From positions 2,790,001-2,854,000 of the forward strand of contig NZ_AP025458.1 in assembly GCF_024347295.1 (NCBI RefSeq): DNA of 64,000 bases, in the 5' to 3' direction. Position 1 is the stretch's first letter. Every line of letters starts with the position of its first letter. Origin of the DNA: Vibrio artabrorum. Lineage in GTDB: Bacteria; Pseudomonadota; Gammaproteobacteria; Enterobacterales; Vibrionaceae. The notes under the pieces are model-generated. The model searched no databases. It saw nothing but the letters and a program-made list of their open reading frames with translations, and was not told where the DNA came from. The position numbers were made by a program, and so were the translations under genes. Below, one piece after another: positions 37,001 to 46,578 of the stretch.

Positions 37001-37529
37001 GTCTTGTACCAAACAGCATCGTAAAAATAGCCAAGGCGCCGACCACAAACCAAGAGACATGAACATCCTGATAACCGAAATCCGCCGCCAGGTTAGGCGC
37101 GACGATATCTAACCCCATGGTAATACCACGCAGTTGCAGAGCGATATAAGGAAGAATACCGACCACCGCGATAACCGTCACCGCGACCGCTAAGCCCTGA
37201 GACTTTCCGTAACGAGCCGCGATAAAGTCGGCAATTGAAGTGATGTGTTCACGCTTAGCGATCAGAATCAGCCGAGCCAAGATCCGCCACCCCAGTGTAA
37301 AGACCAGAATCGGGGCGAGATAAATAGGTAAAAAGGACCAAGGGTTATTGCTCGCTTGCCCGACCGTGCCATAGAAGGTCCAAGAGGTACAATACACCGC
37401 AATCGAAAGACTATAGATCCACGGTCGCCAACGTGATAGCCAACGAACCTGTCTGTCTCCATACCAAGCGATCAGAAATAACACGCCCAAGTAGGCTAAA
37501 GAGACGGGAATGACTATCCATCCTTGCAT
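34098..37529 (-). CDS. crbS: Transporter-fused hybrid sensor histidine kinase CrbS
   Basis: 1143 residues. The N-terminal half (about 1-490) is an SSF/SLC5 sodium:solute symporter domain of about thirteen helices, as in CbrA. A PAS domain follows (about 630-750), a coiled coil, then HisKA with His798 in AAVSHDLMQPLNAARL, an ATPase domain (VWDNGTGID, GLGLGLAIS) and a C-terminal receiver with Asp about 1077 in FSDYRLDNG. Start chosen at ATG 37529 (MQGWIVIPVSLAYLG) behind AAAGGA; an in-frame ATG at 37583 lies inside the neighbouring gene's terminator. CrbS with CrbR controls acs in V. cholerae. Opposite strand to its presumed partner crbR. Confidence 0.87.
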   Translation of the reverse strand: MQGWIVIPVSLAYLGVLFLIAWYGDRQVRWLSRWRPWIYSLSIAVYCTSWTFYGTVGQASNNPWSFLPIYLAPILVFTLGWRILARLILIAKREHITSIADFIAARYGKSQGLAVAVTVIAVVGILPYIALQLRGITMGLDIVAPNLAADFGYQDVHVSWFVVGALAIFTMLFGTRHIDNTEHHRGMMMAVAFESIVKLVAFLIVGLFILYLAMSSDKIDLLDVATSTYQSPNIPTLIIHTMLTMLAIVCLPRQFHTMVVENERPQDLHTARWVFPVYLILMGLFVLPIAWAGQGLISHLPADSYVISVPMAEGANHIALLAFLGGTSAASGMVIVSTIALAIMVSNDLVMPLLLRRVRLTQRTHKHFSGLLLVIRRGLILLLLLGAWGFYQVLDTIHSLSAIGFLSFAAIAQFAPALLGGLYWRPGNRKGVYVGLMVGSLIWLITLMSQTSMLAGDSETNLLLWIITPPELFSRWDISRSNWGMVLSIVLNTLCYAVVSMTTRPSLSERLQSAAFVGTPWPENENMSLYQSRVTVAELEMLASRFVGRKRAKSALNSYWQQHGQPLLPNQQAPASLIRHAERVLAGVFGASSAKLVLTSALQGRNMQLEEVATIVDEASELYDFSRGLLQGAIEHISQGIAVVDKRMRLVAWNQRYLELFEFPVGLIQVGRPISDVIRHNAEQGLCGPGDPEDHVRRRISHLEQGTRHTSSRIRPDGRVIEVQGNPMPSGGFVMSFTDITVFRQAEQALKEANESLESRVHERTQELEKLNHRLVKATQISDQESQSKSRFLAAVSHDLMQPLNAARLFASSLSEVAKEQEVKQLSSHIESALGAAEDLIGDLLDISRLESGKLETNVHAIAVHDVLTHLNAEFSALATQQKIQFKMIPSSLFIHSDPKLLRRVIQNFLTNAFRYNPEGKVVLGARRVDGQVRIDVWDNGTGIDEDKQQEIFEEFTRGSQVRADQGLGLGLAISKGIAHVLGHQISMRSWPGQGSVFSITLARAEKVAPVVQASMPMATSDIEHLKILCVDNEREILVGMENLIGRWGCEVKTAVDLVESLKCLDEGWQPDVIFSDYRLDNGRTGLEVLQQCRLRLGGAFEGVIISADRTDEMLAVIKANGFSFIAKPVKPLKLRAVLNRVM

Positions 37530-37549
37530 TGAAAATCCTTTTTTCATCC

Positions 37550-37583
37550 ATAAAAAAACCTCTCCATAAGGGAGAGGTTTCAT
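37550..37583 (-). terminator. Terminator of the MFS transporter gene
   Basis: On the minus strand AAACCTCTCC pairs with GGAGAGGTTT across a 5-nt loop and runs into seven T. It ends just before the crbS ribosome binding site and argues against starting crbS at 37583. Confidence 0.85.
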
Positions 37584-37647
37584 TTAACTAAGGATGGGTG
37601 ATTAACTCAATCGCATCGCTTAAATTCTGTGCTTTAGACTCTAATTA

Positions 37648-38844
37648 TCAGCATTGGCTATGTGATTCTGACGATTCTAAATCGGATTGATTCATCTCAA
37701 CCACTGAACTTCTCTCATCCAACTTGATAAACAGAGCAAGTGCACCCATTGCAGCCATACCCCAGAAAATGTTCGCTCCCCATCGCTCATACCCCCAGCC
37801 ACTTAAGGTGGTCATGAGTGCGATAAAGGCCCCGAGAGGGATCGCGTTATACAGAGCTTGTAGTGCCACCATCTTGTTCTGTTCTTGAGATTGAATGTAT
37901 TGAATCGCGGCAATATGTGCCATAGCAAACGTCACGCCATGCAAAAGCTGAACGAGAACCAAAGCAACAATGGCGGTCGTCGAAGCCGTGATCCCCCAGC
38001 GAGTTATCACACCGAGTGCAGCAATGACAAACAGAGTACGCAATGTGAGGCCGGAAAAAAGTCGCTTACTTAGCGCAAACACCGCCACTTCCGCGACCAC
38101 GCCTAAACTCCACAAATAACCAATAATCGCTTCAGAGTGCCCAGCTTCTTTCCAATAAATCGCACTGAAGCTGTAATAAGCCGCGTGACTCCCTTGCAAC
38201 AATGCCACCAAGGCTAAAAATTTCACCACTGACGACTCACGCAGCAGTTCACCTAGTTTTGGTCGCGCCGCTTGTTGCTCAGATTGTGTGACTGGCATCA
38301 CGTTAGGATTTCGCATCGCCAGAACCAATGACAACAACACCCCGGCAAGCGCCGTATACAAAATCATATCAGTGCCAAATTGTGCCACCAAATAGCCGAC
38401 AACCGTTGAACCGGCGATAAAGGCAATCGACCCCCAAAGGCGAGTTCGACCGTAATCAAGCATCTTCAGACGACTGTAATGGTTCGCCATCGCATCCGAA
38501 AGTGGAACGATCGGTCCACAGCATAGGTTAAACAGTACCGTGGCAAGTAACATCAATAAAAAGCTGCCGCCGGTAAAGAAGTAGAACCCAACAAACAGTA
38601 ACGCAGCAAAACTGAGACAACGTAAGGCAGGCATTAAATGTTCCACTTTATGAATACGTGGCGTAATCACTAAGTTAGCCACACAACGAGTTGCAAAGCC
38701 GATACCAATCAATACGCCAATATCACCCGCAGACACGCCTTGGTTTTCAAACCACAGCGCCCAAAATGGCAAATAAACGCCATAGGCAAAAAAGAAACCA
38801 AGAAAATACTGAGAGATCCAGCCATAGGGAGAAGGACTAAACAT
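37648..38844 (-). CDS. MFS transporter, HcaT-like
   Basis: 398-residue major facilitator with twelve predicted helices, close in pattern to E. coli HcaT (3-phenylpropionate transporter family): FFFAYGVYLPFWALWFENQG at the N-terminus, IVPLSDAMANHYSR and DYGRTRLWGSIAFI around residues 110-150. No aromatic-acid catabolic genes lie nearby, so the substrate is unknown. Transcribed toward crbS and separated from it by a terminator. Confidence 0.8.
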   Translation of the reverse strand: MFSPSPYGWISQYFLGFFFAYGVYLPFWALWFENQGVSAGDIGVLIGIGFATRCVANLVITPRIHKVEHLMPALRCLSFAALLFVGFYFFTGGSFLLMLLATVLFNLCCGPIVPLSDAMANHYSRLKMLDYGRTRLWGSIAFIAGSTVVGYLVAQFGTDMILYTALAGVLLSLVLAMRNPNVMPVTQSEQQAARPKLGELLRESSVVKFLALVALLQGSHAAYYSFSAIYWKEAGHSEAIIGYLWSLGVVAEVAVFALSKRLFSGLTLRTLFVIAALGVITRWGITASTTAIVALVLVQLLHGVTFAMAHIAAIQYIQSQEQNKMVALQALYNAIPLGAFIALMTTLSGWGYERWGANIFWGMAAMGALALFIKLDERSSVVEMNQSDLESSESHSQC

Positions 38845-39081
38845 GCATAACCTATAAAGTGTGCGAAAAAAGCAGCACCAATTATGCCTATCTCACATGC
38901 GATGAAAAAGGGAATTATTACTGAGATAGTATTTCCGTATTCAATGGATTTGGATATCGCATTTCAATGAATCATTTCACACTCACCGATACCCACACTC
39001 GCATTTAGACTAAAGTCGTCTGGAGCTTCTCTGGTATTTTGTCAGACTGATTAAAGACGCCCATTTCTTGTTGTGATGCTT

Positions 39082-40908
39082 ATGCCTGACAAATTTAATA
39101 TGCAGCACCCACCCTTCAATAGCCTATCCGACGTGGAACAGTTGAAGCTTCGTGCTTCATTAGACGTAGTGTATTACCGCTCTCAGGAAGTGATACTGGA
39201 AGCTGATAGGCCAAGCCGACACCTGCACATTTTAATCAAAGGGGCTGTTGAAGAGCGCGCGAGCAGTGACGGTGAGATTTACGCTCACTATGCCAATGAA
39301 GATATTTTTGATGTCCGCAGTCAGTTTGAACCTCACACTAAACACCAATATATCGCGCTCGAAGATACATTAAGTTATCTGCTGCCCACCGATATTTTTC
39401 TCGAGCTTTACCACGCTAACGGCCAATTCGCCGCCTACTTTGATAGCAACCTATCGACACGTAAAGCACTAATTGAAGCAGCCCAGCAACAGCAAAATCT
39501 AGCCGAGTTTATCTTGACCAAAGTGGATGACTCTATCTATCACCCACCACTGATACTTGAACCAAACCAACCTATCAACCAAGTCACTCAAACCCTTAAA
39601 GAACAAGGGTTGGACTCGGCTCTCATTCATTTAGAACATGATGATCCAAAAGCTTTTGGATCATCATGTTCCTTACCATATGGAATCGTCACTCGAACCA
39701 ATTTATTGCATGCTGTGATGCTCGATAATTTCCCACTGGATGCGCCCGTTGGTGAGATCGCAACGTTTCCGGTGATGCACGTGAACCAAGGCGATTTCCT
39801 GTTTAACGCCATGATTACCATGACCAGAAATCGAGTAAAAAGGTTGATGGTTTGTGATGGTAAAAATGCGGTCGGCATGGTGGATATGACACAGATCCTC
39901 AGTGCATTCTCCACCCACTCCCACGTTCTCACTTTACGTATTGCACGCGCCACCAGCGTTGAAGAATTGGCAATGGCCTCTAACAAACAGCGTCAACTGG
40001 TCGAAAGCTTACTCCGTAATGGGATTCGAACACGCTTTATCATGGCGCTGATTTCTGCGGTTAATGAGCAGATCATAGAGAAGGCTTTTGAGTTGATTAT
40101 CCCGCCAGCACTGCATAATCACTGCTGCCTCATCGTGTTAGGTTCCGAAGGTCGCGGCGAACAAATTCTCAAAACCGATCAAGACAACGCACTAATCATT
40201 CAAGATGGTTTGCAGTGGCATCAATGCCAAAGTGCGATGAACGATCTCACTCATACCCTTCAACAATTGGGTTACCCACTGTGCCCGGGCAATGTGATGG
40301 TCAACAATCCGAAGTGGGTACACTCAGAACAAGAGTGGAAACAGACCCTCACCCGTTGGGTAAAAAAAGCCACGCCAGACACCGTAATGGATATTGCGAT
40401 CATGGCAGATGCACACGCAGTGGCGGGTAATAGAGAGTTATTAAAACCAGTCAAACAGCACCTCAGTGATTTAATGCTCGGACAGGAATTGATTTTGGCG
40501 GAATTCTGCCGCCCGGCGCTGAACTTCTCGGTTCCCCTCACCCTATTTGGCAACGTCAAACAATCCAAGTCAGGGCTCGATATCAAACAAGGTGGTATTT
40601 TCCCTATCGTGCATGGTGTGAGAGCGCTTTGTCTGGAGCATGGTGTCACCGTAAACAATACCTTCAAACGTCTTGAACAGTTGGTCAGCCAAAAAGTACT
40701 CGAGCAAAGTACCGCGGATAATCTCAGTGAAGCGCTCAAGCAATTCTTTAAGTGGCGCTTAGCCCAAAGGCTTTCTCAGCAGCACAGCAGCAACAAGATT
40801 AACATCAAACTGATGGAGCGGGCAGACAGAGATCTGCTTCGTCATAGCCTGCATGTGGTGAAGAAATTCAAGCAATGGCTCGGCTACCACTATCAGATAC
40901 GGGATTAG
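39082..40908 (+). CDS. cNMP-binding/CBS/DUF294 nucleotidyltransferase-like protein
   Basis: About 608 residues. Order: cyclic-nucleotide-binding-like domain (about 15-125), two CBS domains (about 150-270), DUF294 nucleotidyltransferase-like domain with the GSEGRGEQ and TDQDNALI motifs (about 350-370), and a C-terminal DUF294 substrate-binding-type domain. Such proteins are thought to be signal-transduction enzymes; the reaction is unknown. Start uncertain: GTG 39073, ATG 39076 and ATG 39082 are in frame and none has a clear ribosome site. The exonuclease gene begins 11 nt after its stop, so they form an operon, found likewise upstream of acs in other vibrios. A perfect 38-bp palindrome lies in the first CBS domain. 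Confidence 0.85.
   Translation: MPDKFNMQHPPFNSLSDVEQLKLRASLDVVYYRSQEVILEADRPSRHLHILIKGAVEERASSDGEIYAHYANEDIFDVRSQFEPHTKHQYIALEDTLSYLLPTDIFLELYHANGQFAAYFDSNLSTRKALIEAAQQQQNLAEFILTKVDDSIYHPPLILEPNQPINQVTQTLKEQGLDSALIHLEHDDPKAFGSSCSLPYGIVTRTNLLHAVMLDNFPLDAPVGEIATFPVMHVNQGDFLFNAMITMTRNRVKRLMVCDGKNAVGMVDMTQILSAFSTHSHVLTLRIARATSVEELAMASNKQRQLVESLLRNGIRTRFIMALISAVNEQIIEKAFELIIPPALHNHCCLIVLGSEGRGEQILKTDQDNALIIQDGLQWHQCQSAMNDLTHTLQQLGYPLCPGNVMVNNPKWVHSEQEWKQTLTRWVKKATPDTVMDIAIMADAHAVAGNRELLKPVKQHLSDLMLGQELILAEFCRPALNFSVPLTLFGNVKQSKSGLDIKQGGIFPIVHGVRALCLEHGVTVNNTFKRLEQLVSQKVLEQSTADNLSEALKQFFKWRLAQRLSQQHSSNKINIKLMERADRDLLRHSLHVVKKFKQWLGYHYQIRD
39634..39671. repeat. Perfect 38-bp palindrome inside the DUF294 gene
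   Basis: Each arm is 19 nt, with no spacer: left arm GAACATGATGATCCAAAAG (39634-39652), right arm its exact complement (39653-39671). The centre is AAAAGCTTTT. It is in frame and encodes EHDDPKAFGSSC in the loop of the first CBS domain. Both strands read the same peptide through it. Confidence 0.95.
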
Positions 40909-40919
40909 GCGATTGAACG

Positions 40920-41552
40920 ATGAATAGGTTAGTTCGCTATTACTGGCACCACAAGCTCAAAGGCTCTCTTTACCAGCCTCTGTTTACTGCGCCTATTGAT
41001 CATGAATATGTATCGCTCGATTGTGAAACCACCAGCCTAGACCCCAATCAGGCGGAGTTAGTCACCATCGCCGCAACAAAGATCATCGGTAACCGTATCA
41101 TAACCAGCCAGCCCTTTGAGGTTCGGCTGCAAGCACCTCAATCGCTCGATTGCAATTCAATCAAAATCCACCGCATTCGCCATCAAGATCTAAAGCACGG
41201 CATCGAAGAAAAACAAGCTTTAATCGAACTGCTCGAGTTTATCGGTAACCGCCCTTTAGTCGGCTACCACATCCGCTATGATAAAAAAATTCTCGACCGA
41301 GCCTGCTTAAAACAGCTCGGATTTCCACTGCCTAACCGATTGATCGAAGTGAGTCAGCTTTATCAAGATAAACTGGAAAGACAGCTGCCCAACGCCTATT
41401 TCGATCTCAGTATCGACGCCATCTGTCGCCAACTCGATTTGCCTATCCCGGTCAATAAACATGATGCATTACAAGACGCTATCTCTGCTGCACTGATTTT
41501 CGTTCGCCTGAAACATGGTGACCTGCCCCGTTTCAACTCTTCATATTCTTAA
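40920..41552 (+). CDS. DEDDh 3'-5' exonuclease (DnaQ-like)
   Basis: 210-residue RNase-T/DnaQ-type exonuclease. Exo I is VSLDCETTSLDP at about 31-42, Exo II is LVGYHIRYDKKILD at about 109-122, and Exo III is KHDALQDAISAA at about 180-191, giving the D-E-D-D residues plus His. It belongs with the DUF294 gene directly upstream (11-nt gap), a pairing conserved next to acs in other vibrios. Whether it acts on DNA or RNA cannot be told from sequence. Confidence 0.85.
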   Translation: MNRLVRYYWHHKLKGSLYQPLFTAPIDHEYVSLDCETTSLDPNQAELVTIAATKIIGNRIITSQPFEVRLQAPQSLDCNSIKIHRIRHQDLKHGIEEKQALIELLEFIGNRPLVGYHIRYDKKILDRACLKQLGFPLPNRLIEVSQLYQDKLERQLPNAYFDLSIDAICRQLDLPIPVNKHDALQDAISAALIFVRLKHGDLPRFNSSYS

Positions 41553-41770
41553 TTCAACCACAGCCTCTTCACATAGAGAGCAACCTCTCAAAAATGAACT
41601 TAACTCGCTATTTTGTAAGTGAAAAACAGCGTCTCATCCTAAAGTCTAATTGTGAAAATCGCCATCCTAGCCGAGAGTGATAGCACAAAGACAGTCCTGA
41701 AATTGACTTAAAAACTGAACACAAAGGAAGTTGCCAGTTCATTAGGAATGTAGGCACAAGGAGAGATGCA

Positions 41771-43720
41771 ATGAGTGAAGCCCACGTTTATCCGGTAAAA
41801 GACAATATTCAATCAACCACACACGCGGATAATGACACTTACCTAGCCATGTACCAGCAATCGGTTTCTGACCCTGAAGGCTTTTGGGGTGAACACGGAA
41901 AAATCGTGGATTGGATCAAGCCTTTCACACAGGTAAAAAACACCTCTTTCGATCCTGGCCACATTGATATTCGTTGGTTTGAAGACGGCACGCTTAACGT
42001 TTCGGCTAACTGTATCGACCGCCACCTTGCAGAGCGCGGTAATGAAATCGCTATCATCTGGGAAGGCGATGACCCGGCTGATGACAAAACGCTAACGTTT
42101 AATGAACTGCACAAAGAAGTGTGCCTATTTTCGAATGCTTTAAAAGAGCAAGGCGTACGCAAAGGGGATGTGGTTTGTTTATACATGCCAATGGTGCCAG
42201 AAGCGGCAGTAGCCATGCTGGCGTGTACCCGTATCGGGGCGGTTCACACAGTAGTATTTGGTGGTTTCTCACCAGAGGCACTGTCTGGTCGTATTATCGA
42301 CTCCAATTCTAAAGTCGTTATCACGGCTGATGAAGGCGTGCGTGGCGGCCGTGCGGTTCCACTGAAGAAGAATGTCGATGAAGCACTGACCAACCCTGAA
42401 GTGAAAAACATCGAGAAGGTTGTGGTATTCAAACGCACTGGCGGTGATGTGGCTTGGCACGAACACCGTGATGTGTGGTGGCACGATGCAATTGCTAATG
42501 TATCTGCAGATTGCCCACCAGAAGAGATGAACGCCGAAGATCCACTATTCATCCTTTATACGTCAGGCTCAACAGGTAAACCGAAAGGCGTTATGCACAC
42601 CACAGGTGGCTACCTTGTCTATGCAGCGATGACCTTCAAATACGTATTCGATTACCAAGAAGGCGAGACTTTCTGGTGTACAGCCGATGTGGGTTGGATT
42701 ACAGGTCACACATACCTTGTTTACGGGCCACTAGCTAATGGTGCAAAAACAATCCTATTCGAAGGCGTGCCTAATTACCCGAACACTAGCCGCATGAGTG
42801 AAGTGGTCGATAAGCATCAAGTTAATATTCTTTATACTGCACCAACCGCGATTCGCGCTTTGATGGCGAAAGGCAATGAAGCGGTTGAAGGTACTTCGCG
42901 TGACAGCCTGAGAATTATGGGCTCAGTGGGTGAGCCTATCAATCCTGAAGCGTGGGAGTGGTATTACAAAACAATTGGTAATGAGCAGTCTCCGATTGTC
43001 GATACATGGTGGCAAACAGAAACGGGCGGTATATTAATCTCACCACTGCCGGGGGCAACAGACCTAAAACCGGGGTCAGCGACTCGCCCATTCTTCGGCG
43101 TACAGCCCGCGCTGGTTGATAACATGGGTAACATCATTGAGGGTGCAACAGACGGCAACCTTGTGATTCTTGACTCTTGGCCAGGCCAAATGCGTACCGT
43201 ACATGGCGATCATGACCGCTTTGAACAGACTTACTTCTCAACCTTTAAAGGCATGTACTTTACCAGTGATGGTGCTCGTCGTGATGAAGACGGTTACTAC
43301 TGGATTACGGGCCGAGTCGATGACGTGCTGAACGTATCGGGTCACCGTATGGGGACGGCAGAGATAGAATCGGCTCTCGTCGCATTCGATAAAATTGCAG
43401 AAGCCGCGATTGTCGGTATCCCTCATGATATAAAGGGCCAAGCTATTTATGCATACATCACACTCAATGATGGTGAGTTCCCAACGGCTGAACTGCATAA
43501 AGAAGTAAAAGACTGGGTACGCAAAGAGATAGGCCCAATCGCAACGCCCGATGTGCTGCATTGGACAGATTCTCTGCCAAAAACACGTTCGGGTAAGATC
43601 ATGCGTCGTATTCTACGTAAAATTGCCACCGGCGATACCAGTAACCTCGGTGATACATCAACCCTCGCAGACCCAAGCGTGGTTGATAAACTGATTGCCG
43701 AAAAGGCAGAACTCGCCTAA
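41771..43720 (+). CDS. acs: Acetyl-coenzyme A synthetase
   Basis: AMP-forming acetate activation: acetate, ATP and CoA to acetyl-CoA. 649 residues of the adenylate-forming superfamily: P-loop-like [18 protein letters not shown] at about 262-279, WWQTETGG near 413, [20 protein letters not shown] at about 514-533, and [11 protein letters not shown] at 603-613 with Lys609, the lysine whose acetylation switches the enzyme off in Salmonella. AGGAGAG precedes the ATG. In V. cholerae it is the main CrbS/CrbR target. Confidence 0.97.
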   Translation: MSEAHVYPVKDNIQSTTHADNDTYLAMYQQSVSDPEGFWGEHGKIVDWIKPFTQVKNTSFDPGHIDIRWFEDGTLNVSANCIDRHLAERGNEIAIIWEGDDPADDKTLTFNELHKEVCLFSNALKEQGVRKGDVVCLYMPMVPEAAVAMLACTRIGAVHTVVFGGFSPEALSGRIIDSNSKVVITADEGVRGGRAVPLKKNVDEALTNPEVKNIEKVVVFKRTGGDVAWHEHRDVWWHDAIANVSADCPPEEMNAEDPLFILYTSGSTGKPKGVMHTTGGYLVYAAMTFKYVFDYQEGETFWCTADVGWITGHTYLVYGPLANGAKTILFEGVPNYPNTSRMSEVVDKHQVNILYTAPTAIRALMAKGNEAVEGTSRDSLRIMGSVGEPINPEAWEWYYKTIGNEQSPIVDTWWQTETGGILISPLPGATDLKPGSATRPFFGVQPALVDNMGNIIEGATDGNLVILDSWPGQMRTVHGDHDRFEQTYFSTFKGMYFTSDGARRDEDGYYWITGRVDDVLNVSGHRMGTAEIESALVAFDKIAEAAIVGIPHDIKGQAIYAYITLNDGEFPTAELHKEVKDWVRKEIGPIATPDVLHWTDSLPKTRSGKIMRRILRKIATGDTSNLGDTSTLADPSVVDKLIAEKAELA

Positions 43721-43765
43721 GTAATAAAGCGCATCGGCGACTTACTGTTTAAACTATCCCGCCTT

Positions 43766-43792
43766 AAACCGTCACCTTTGTGGCGGTTTTTT
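43766..43792 (+). terminator. Terminator after acs
   Basis: AAACCGTCAC pairs with GTGGCGGTTT (one T-G) across CTTT and runs into TTTTAT. Confidence 0.85.
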
Positions 43793-44041
43793 ATGGTTGC
43801 TCTTGATCTCAAATCTCTTCGATAAAATTAAGGTCATTGCTTTTTTTTGTTAAGTTGATAACAATTGAATTCAACGCTCATAGGAGATTAGACCAGTAAA
43901 TTGCTGCGATTTGCGCTGAATTAGCTATAATCTGGTTCTAATTTTTAAATTTGGGTTTTTCTCACTGGAAATCAATCCCAAATTTTCAATAAAATGGCAA
44001 CATTCACGTTCGTAAACACGATAAAGGAAGATAGCCCCATA

Positions 44042-44491
44042 ATGTCTACAAAGTTTCGCATTCTAGTTTTAAATGGCCCAAACCTTAACTTGTTAGGCCT
44101 TAGAGAGCCCGCACACTATGGCTCTCAAACACTTGAACAGATTATTAGCTCATTGACCGAGCAAGCGAAAGCACACGATGTTGAGCTGTCTCACTTACAG
44201 TCAAATCGTGAGTATGAACTGATTGAAGCTATCCATAGTGCTTATCAAAATGTTGATTTTATTATTATCAACCCAGCGGCCTTTACACATACCAGTGTGG
44301 CACTGCGTGATGCATTACTTGGCGTTGCAATCCCATTTATTGAGGTTCATCTATCGAATGTTCACGCACGTGAACCATTCCGTCACCACTCTTACCTATC
44401 TGATAAAGCAGAAGGTGTGATTTGTGGCTTAGGTGCCCAAGGTTATCAATTTGCTTTGACCGCTGCACTCAGCAAGCTCAACGCAAAATAA
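44042..44491 (+). CDS. aroQ: 3-dehydroquinate dehydratase, type II
   Basis: Dehydrates 3-dehydroquinate in the shikimate pathway. The start is ATG at 44042 ([19 protein letters not shown]); an in-frame ATG at 43994 would add 16 untypical residues. The type II signature [18 protein letters not shown] contains the active-site Tyr; [14 protein letters not shown] and [18 protein letters not shown] follow with the catalytic His. 149 residues. It leads into accB and accC, as in many gammaproteobacteria. Confidence 0.95.
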   Translation: MSTKFRILVLNGPNLNLLGLREPAHYGSQTLEQIISSLTEQAKAHDVELSHLQSNREYELIEAIHSAYQNVDFIIINPAAFTHTSVALRDALLGVAIPFIEVHLSNVHAREPFRHHSYLSDKAEGVICGLGAQGYQFALTAALSKLNAK

Positions 44492-44571
44492 ACATAAACA
44501 TAAACAACGAACTATTACTAACCTACTCCGTCATAGAGTAAGTTCAATTAACAGATAAAGAGAAAGAAACA

Positions 44572-45030
44572 ATGGATATTCGCAAAATCAAAAAGCTAAT
44601 CGAATTGGTTGAAGAGTCTGGTATTTCTGAGCTAGAAATCTCTGAAGGTGAAGAGTCAGTACGAATCAGTCGTAACAGCACAGCACCTGTCGCACCGGTT
44701 CAATATGCAGCGGCTCCAGCTCCAGCTCCAGCTCCAGCCGCCGCTCCAGCTCCTGTAGCAGCACCTGCTGTAGCGGAAACACCTGCGGCACCAACAGGCC
44801 ACCAAGTTCTTTCTCCAATGGTTGGTACTTTCTACGGCGCGCCAAGCCCTGATGCCAAACCATTCGTTAAGGTTGGTCAATCGGTGACTGCCGGCGAAAC
44901 ACTATGTATCGTTGAAGCAATGAAAATGATGAACCAAATCGAAGCTGACAAGTCTGGTGTTGTCACGGCAATTCTACTTGAAGATGGTCAACCAGTAGAA
45001 TTCGATCAAGCTCTAGTAATTATCGAATAA
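44572..45030 (+). CDS. accB: Biotin carboxyl carrier protein of acetyl-CoA carboxylase
   Basis: Carries biotin for malonyl-CoA formation in fatty acid synthesis. 152 residues: N-terminal [20 protein letters not shown], an Ala/Pro-rich flexible linker (about 45-75), and the C-terminal biotinyl domain with Lys118 in [21 protein letters not shown] precedes the ATG. It is followed after 15 nt by accC. Confidence 0.97.
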   Translation: MDIRKIKKLIELVEESGISELEISEGEESVRISRNSTAPVAPVQYAAAPAPAPAPAAAPAPVAAPAVAETPAAPTGHQVLSPMVGTFYGAPSPDAKPFVKVGQSVTAGETLCIVEAMKMMNQIEADKSGVVTAILLEDGQPVEFDQALVIIE

Positions 45031-45045
45031 TAGAGAGCACTCATT

Positions 45046-46389
45046 ATGTTAGATAAATTAGTCATCGCGAACCGCGGTGAAATTGCACTGCGTATTTTGC
45101 GTGCATGTAAAGAACTGGGCATTAAAACGGTAGCGGTTCACTCAACCGCAGACCGCGACCTTAAGCACGTACTGCTTGCGGATGAAACCATTTGTATCGG
45201 TCCAGCGCGTGGTATTGATAGCTACCTGAACATCCCTCGCATCATCAGCGCCGCTGAAGTGACTGGTGCTGTCGCGATTCACCCTGGCTACGGCTTTCTA
45301 TCTGAAAATGCCGACTTTGCAGAACAAGTAGAGCGCAGCGGTTTTATCTTCGTTGGCCCTAAAGCAGAAACCATTCGCATGATGGGTGACAAAGTGTCAG
45401 CTATCACGTCAATGAAGAAAGCGGGCGTACCTTGTGTACCTGGTTCTGACGGCCCACTTGATGATGATGACGCAAAAAACAAAGCGCACGCTAAGCGCAT
45501 TGGTTTCCCTGTCATCATCAAGGCATCTGGTGGTGGTGGCGGTCGTGGTATGCGTGTTGTCCGTTCTGAAGCAGAACTAACAGAAGCTATCGCAATGACT
45601 CGTGCTGAAGCAAAAGCCTGTTTCAACAACGACATGGTTTACATGGAGAAATTCCTAGAAAACCCTCGTCACATTGAAGTACAAGTGCTTGCAGATGGTC
45701 AAGGTAATGCTATCCACCTAGGTGAGCGTGACTGTTCTATGCAGCGTCGTCACCAGAAAGTTGTCGAAGAAGCACCCGCTCCAGGTATCACTGAAGAGAT
45801 GCGCAAGTACATCGGCGAACGTTGTACTCGTGCGTGTATTGAGATTGGATATCGCGGTGCTGGTACATTTGAATTCCTATACGAGAACGGTGAGTTCTAC
45901 TTCATCGAAATGAACACTCGTATCCAGGTTGAGCACACGATTACTGAAATGGTAACGGGTATCGACCTAGTAAAAGAGCAGCTGCGTATTGCTGCCGGTC
46001 AGCCTCTATCATTCACTCAGGATGATATTAAGCTACGCGGCCACTCAATCGAATGTCGTATCAATGCTGAAGATCCTGTTCGTTTCCTACCTTCACCAGG
46101 TAAGATTGAACGTTTCCACGCACCAGGCGGCATGGGCGTACGTTGGGAATCTCACATCTACACGGGTTACACAGTGCCACCACACTACGATTCAATGATT
46201 GGTAAGCTGATCACTTACGGTGAGAACCGTGATGTGGCTATCGCTCGTATGAAGAACGCATTGGGTGAGATGATTGTTGAAGGTATCAATGTCAACACTG
46301 CACTACAACTCGCGATAATGAACGACGAAAACTTCCAACACGGTGGTGCAAACATCCACTACCTTGAGAAGAAGCTTGGTCTGCAATAG
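45046..46389 (+). CDS. accC: Biotin carboxylase of acetyl-CoA carboxylase
   Basis: ATP-dependent carboxylation of BCCP-biotin. 447 residues, ATP-grasp fold: [15 protein letters not shown] at the N-terminus, [14 protein letters not shown] at about 81-94, glycine-rich [11 protein letters not shown] at about 159-169, and [16 protein letters not shown] near 286-301, which supplies catalytic Glu, Asn and Arg. Operon with accB. Confidence 0.98.
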   Translation: MLDKLVIANRGEIALRILRACKELGIKTVAVHSTADRDLKHVLLADETICIGPARGIDSYLNIPRIISAAEVTGAVAIHPGYGFLSENADFAEQVERSGFIFVGPKAETIRMMGDKVSAITSMKKAGVPCVPGSDGPLDDDDAKNKAHAKRIGFPVIIKASGGGGGRGMRVVRSEAELTEAIAMTRAEAKACFNNDMVYMEKFLENPRHIEVQVLADGQGNAIHLGERDCSMQRRHQKVVEEAPAPGITEEMRKYIGERCTRACIEIGYRGAGTFEFLYENGEFYFIEMNTRIQVEHTITEMVTGIDLVKEQLRIAAGQPLSFTQDDIKLRGHSIECRINAEDPVRFLPSPGKIERFHAPGGMGVRWESHIYTGYTVPPHYDSMIGKLITYGENRDVAIARMKNALGEMIVEGINVNTALQLAIMNDENFQHGGANIHYLEKKLGLQ

Positions 46390-46429
46390 CAGCTAGCCAT
46401 CGGTAATACGTTCTCTGTAGGACGGTAAT

Positions 46430-46460
46430 AAATGCTCACTTAGGTGGGCATTTTTGTTTT
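46430..46460 (+). terminator. Terminator after accC
   Basis: AAATGCTCAC pairs with GTGGGCATTT (one T-G) across TTAG and is followed by TTGTTTTT. Confidence 0.87.
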
Positions 46461-46578
46461 TAAACACTCGTGAAAATCCCCCCTATAATCCCTCTTATTA
46501 TCCACGGTGTTTTGATGAATTTGCTCATATTTTCTGCTAGACTCCCCATCCAATTTTTCTCATATAGAAGATGCAGCC

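Noticed and set aside
37530..37583. 18-codon upstream extension of crbS
   Set aside because: It runs through the terminator of the MFS gene; ATG 37529 has a proper AAAGGA and matches the family N-terminus.
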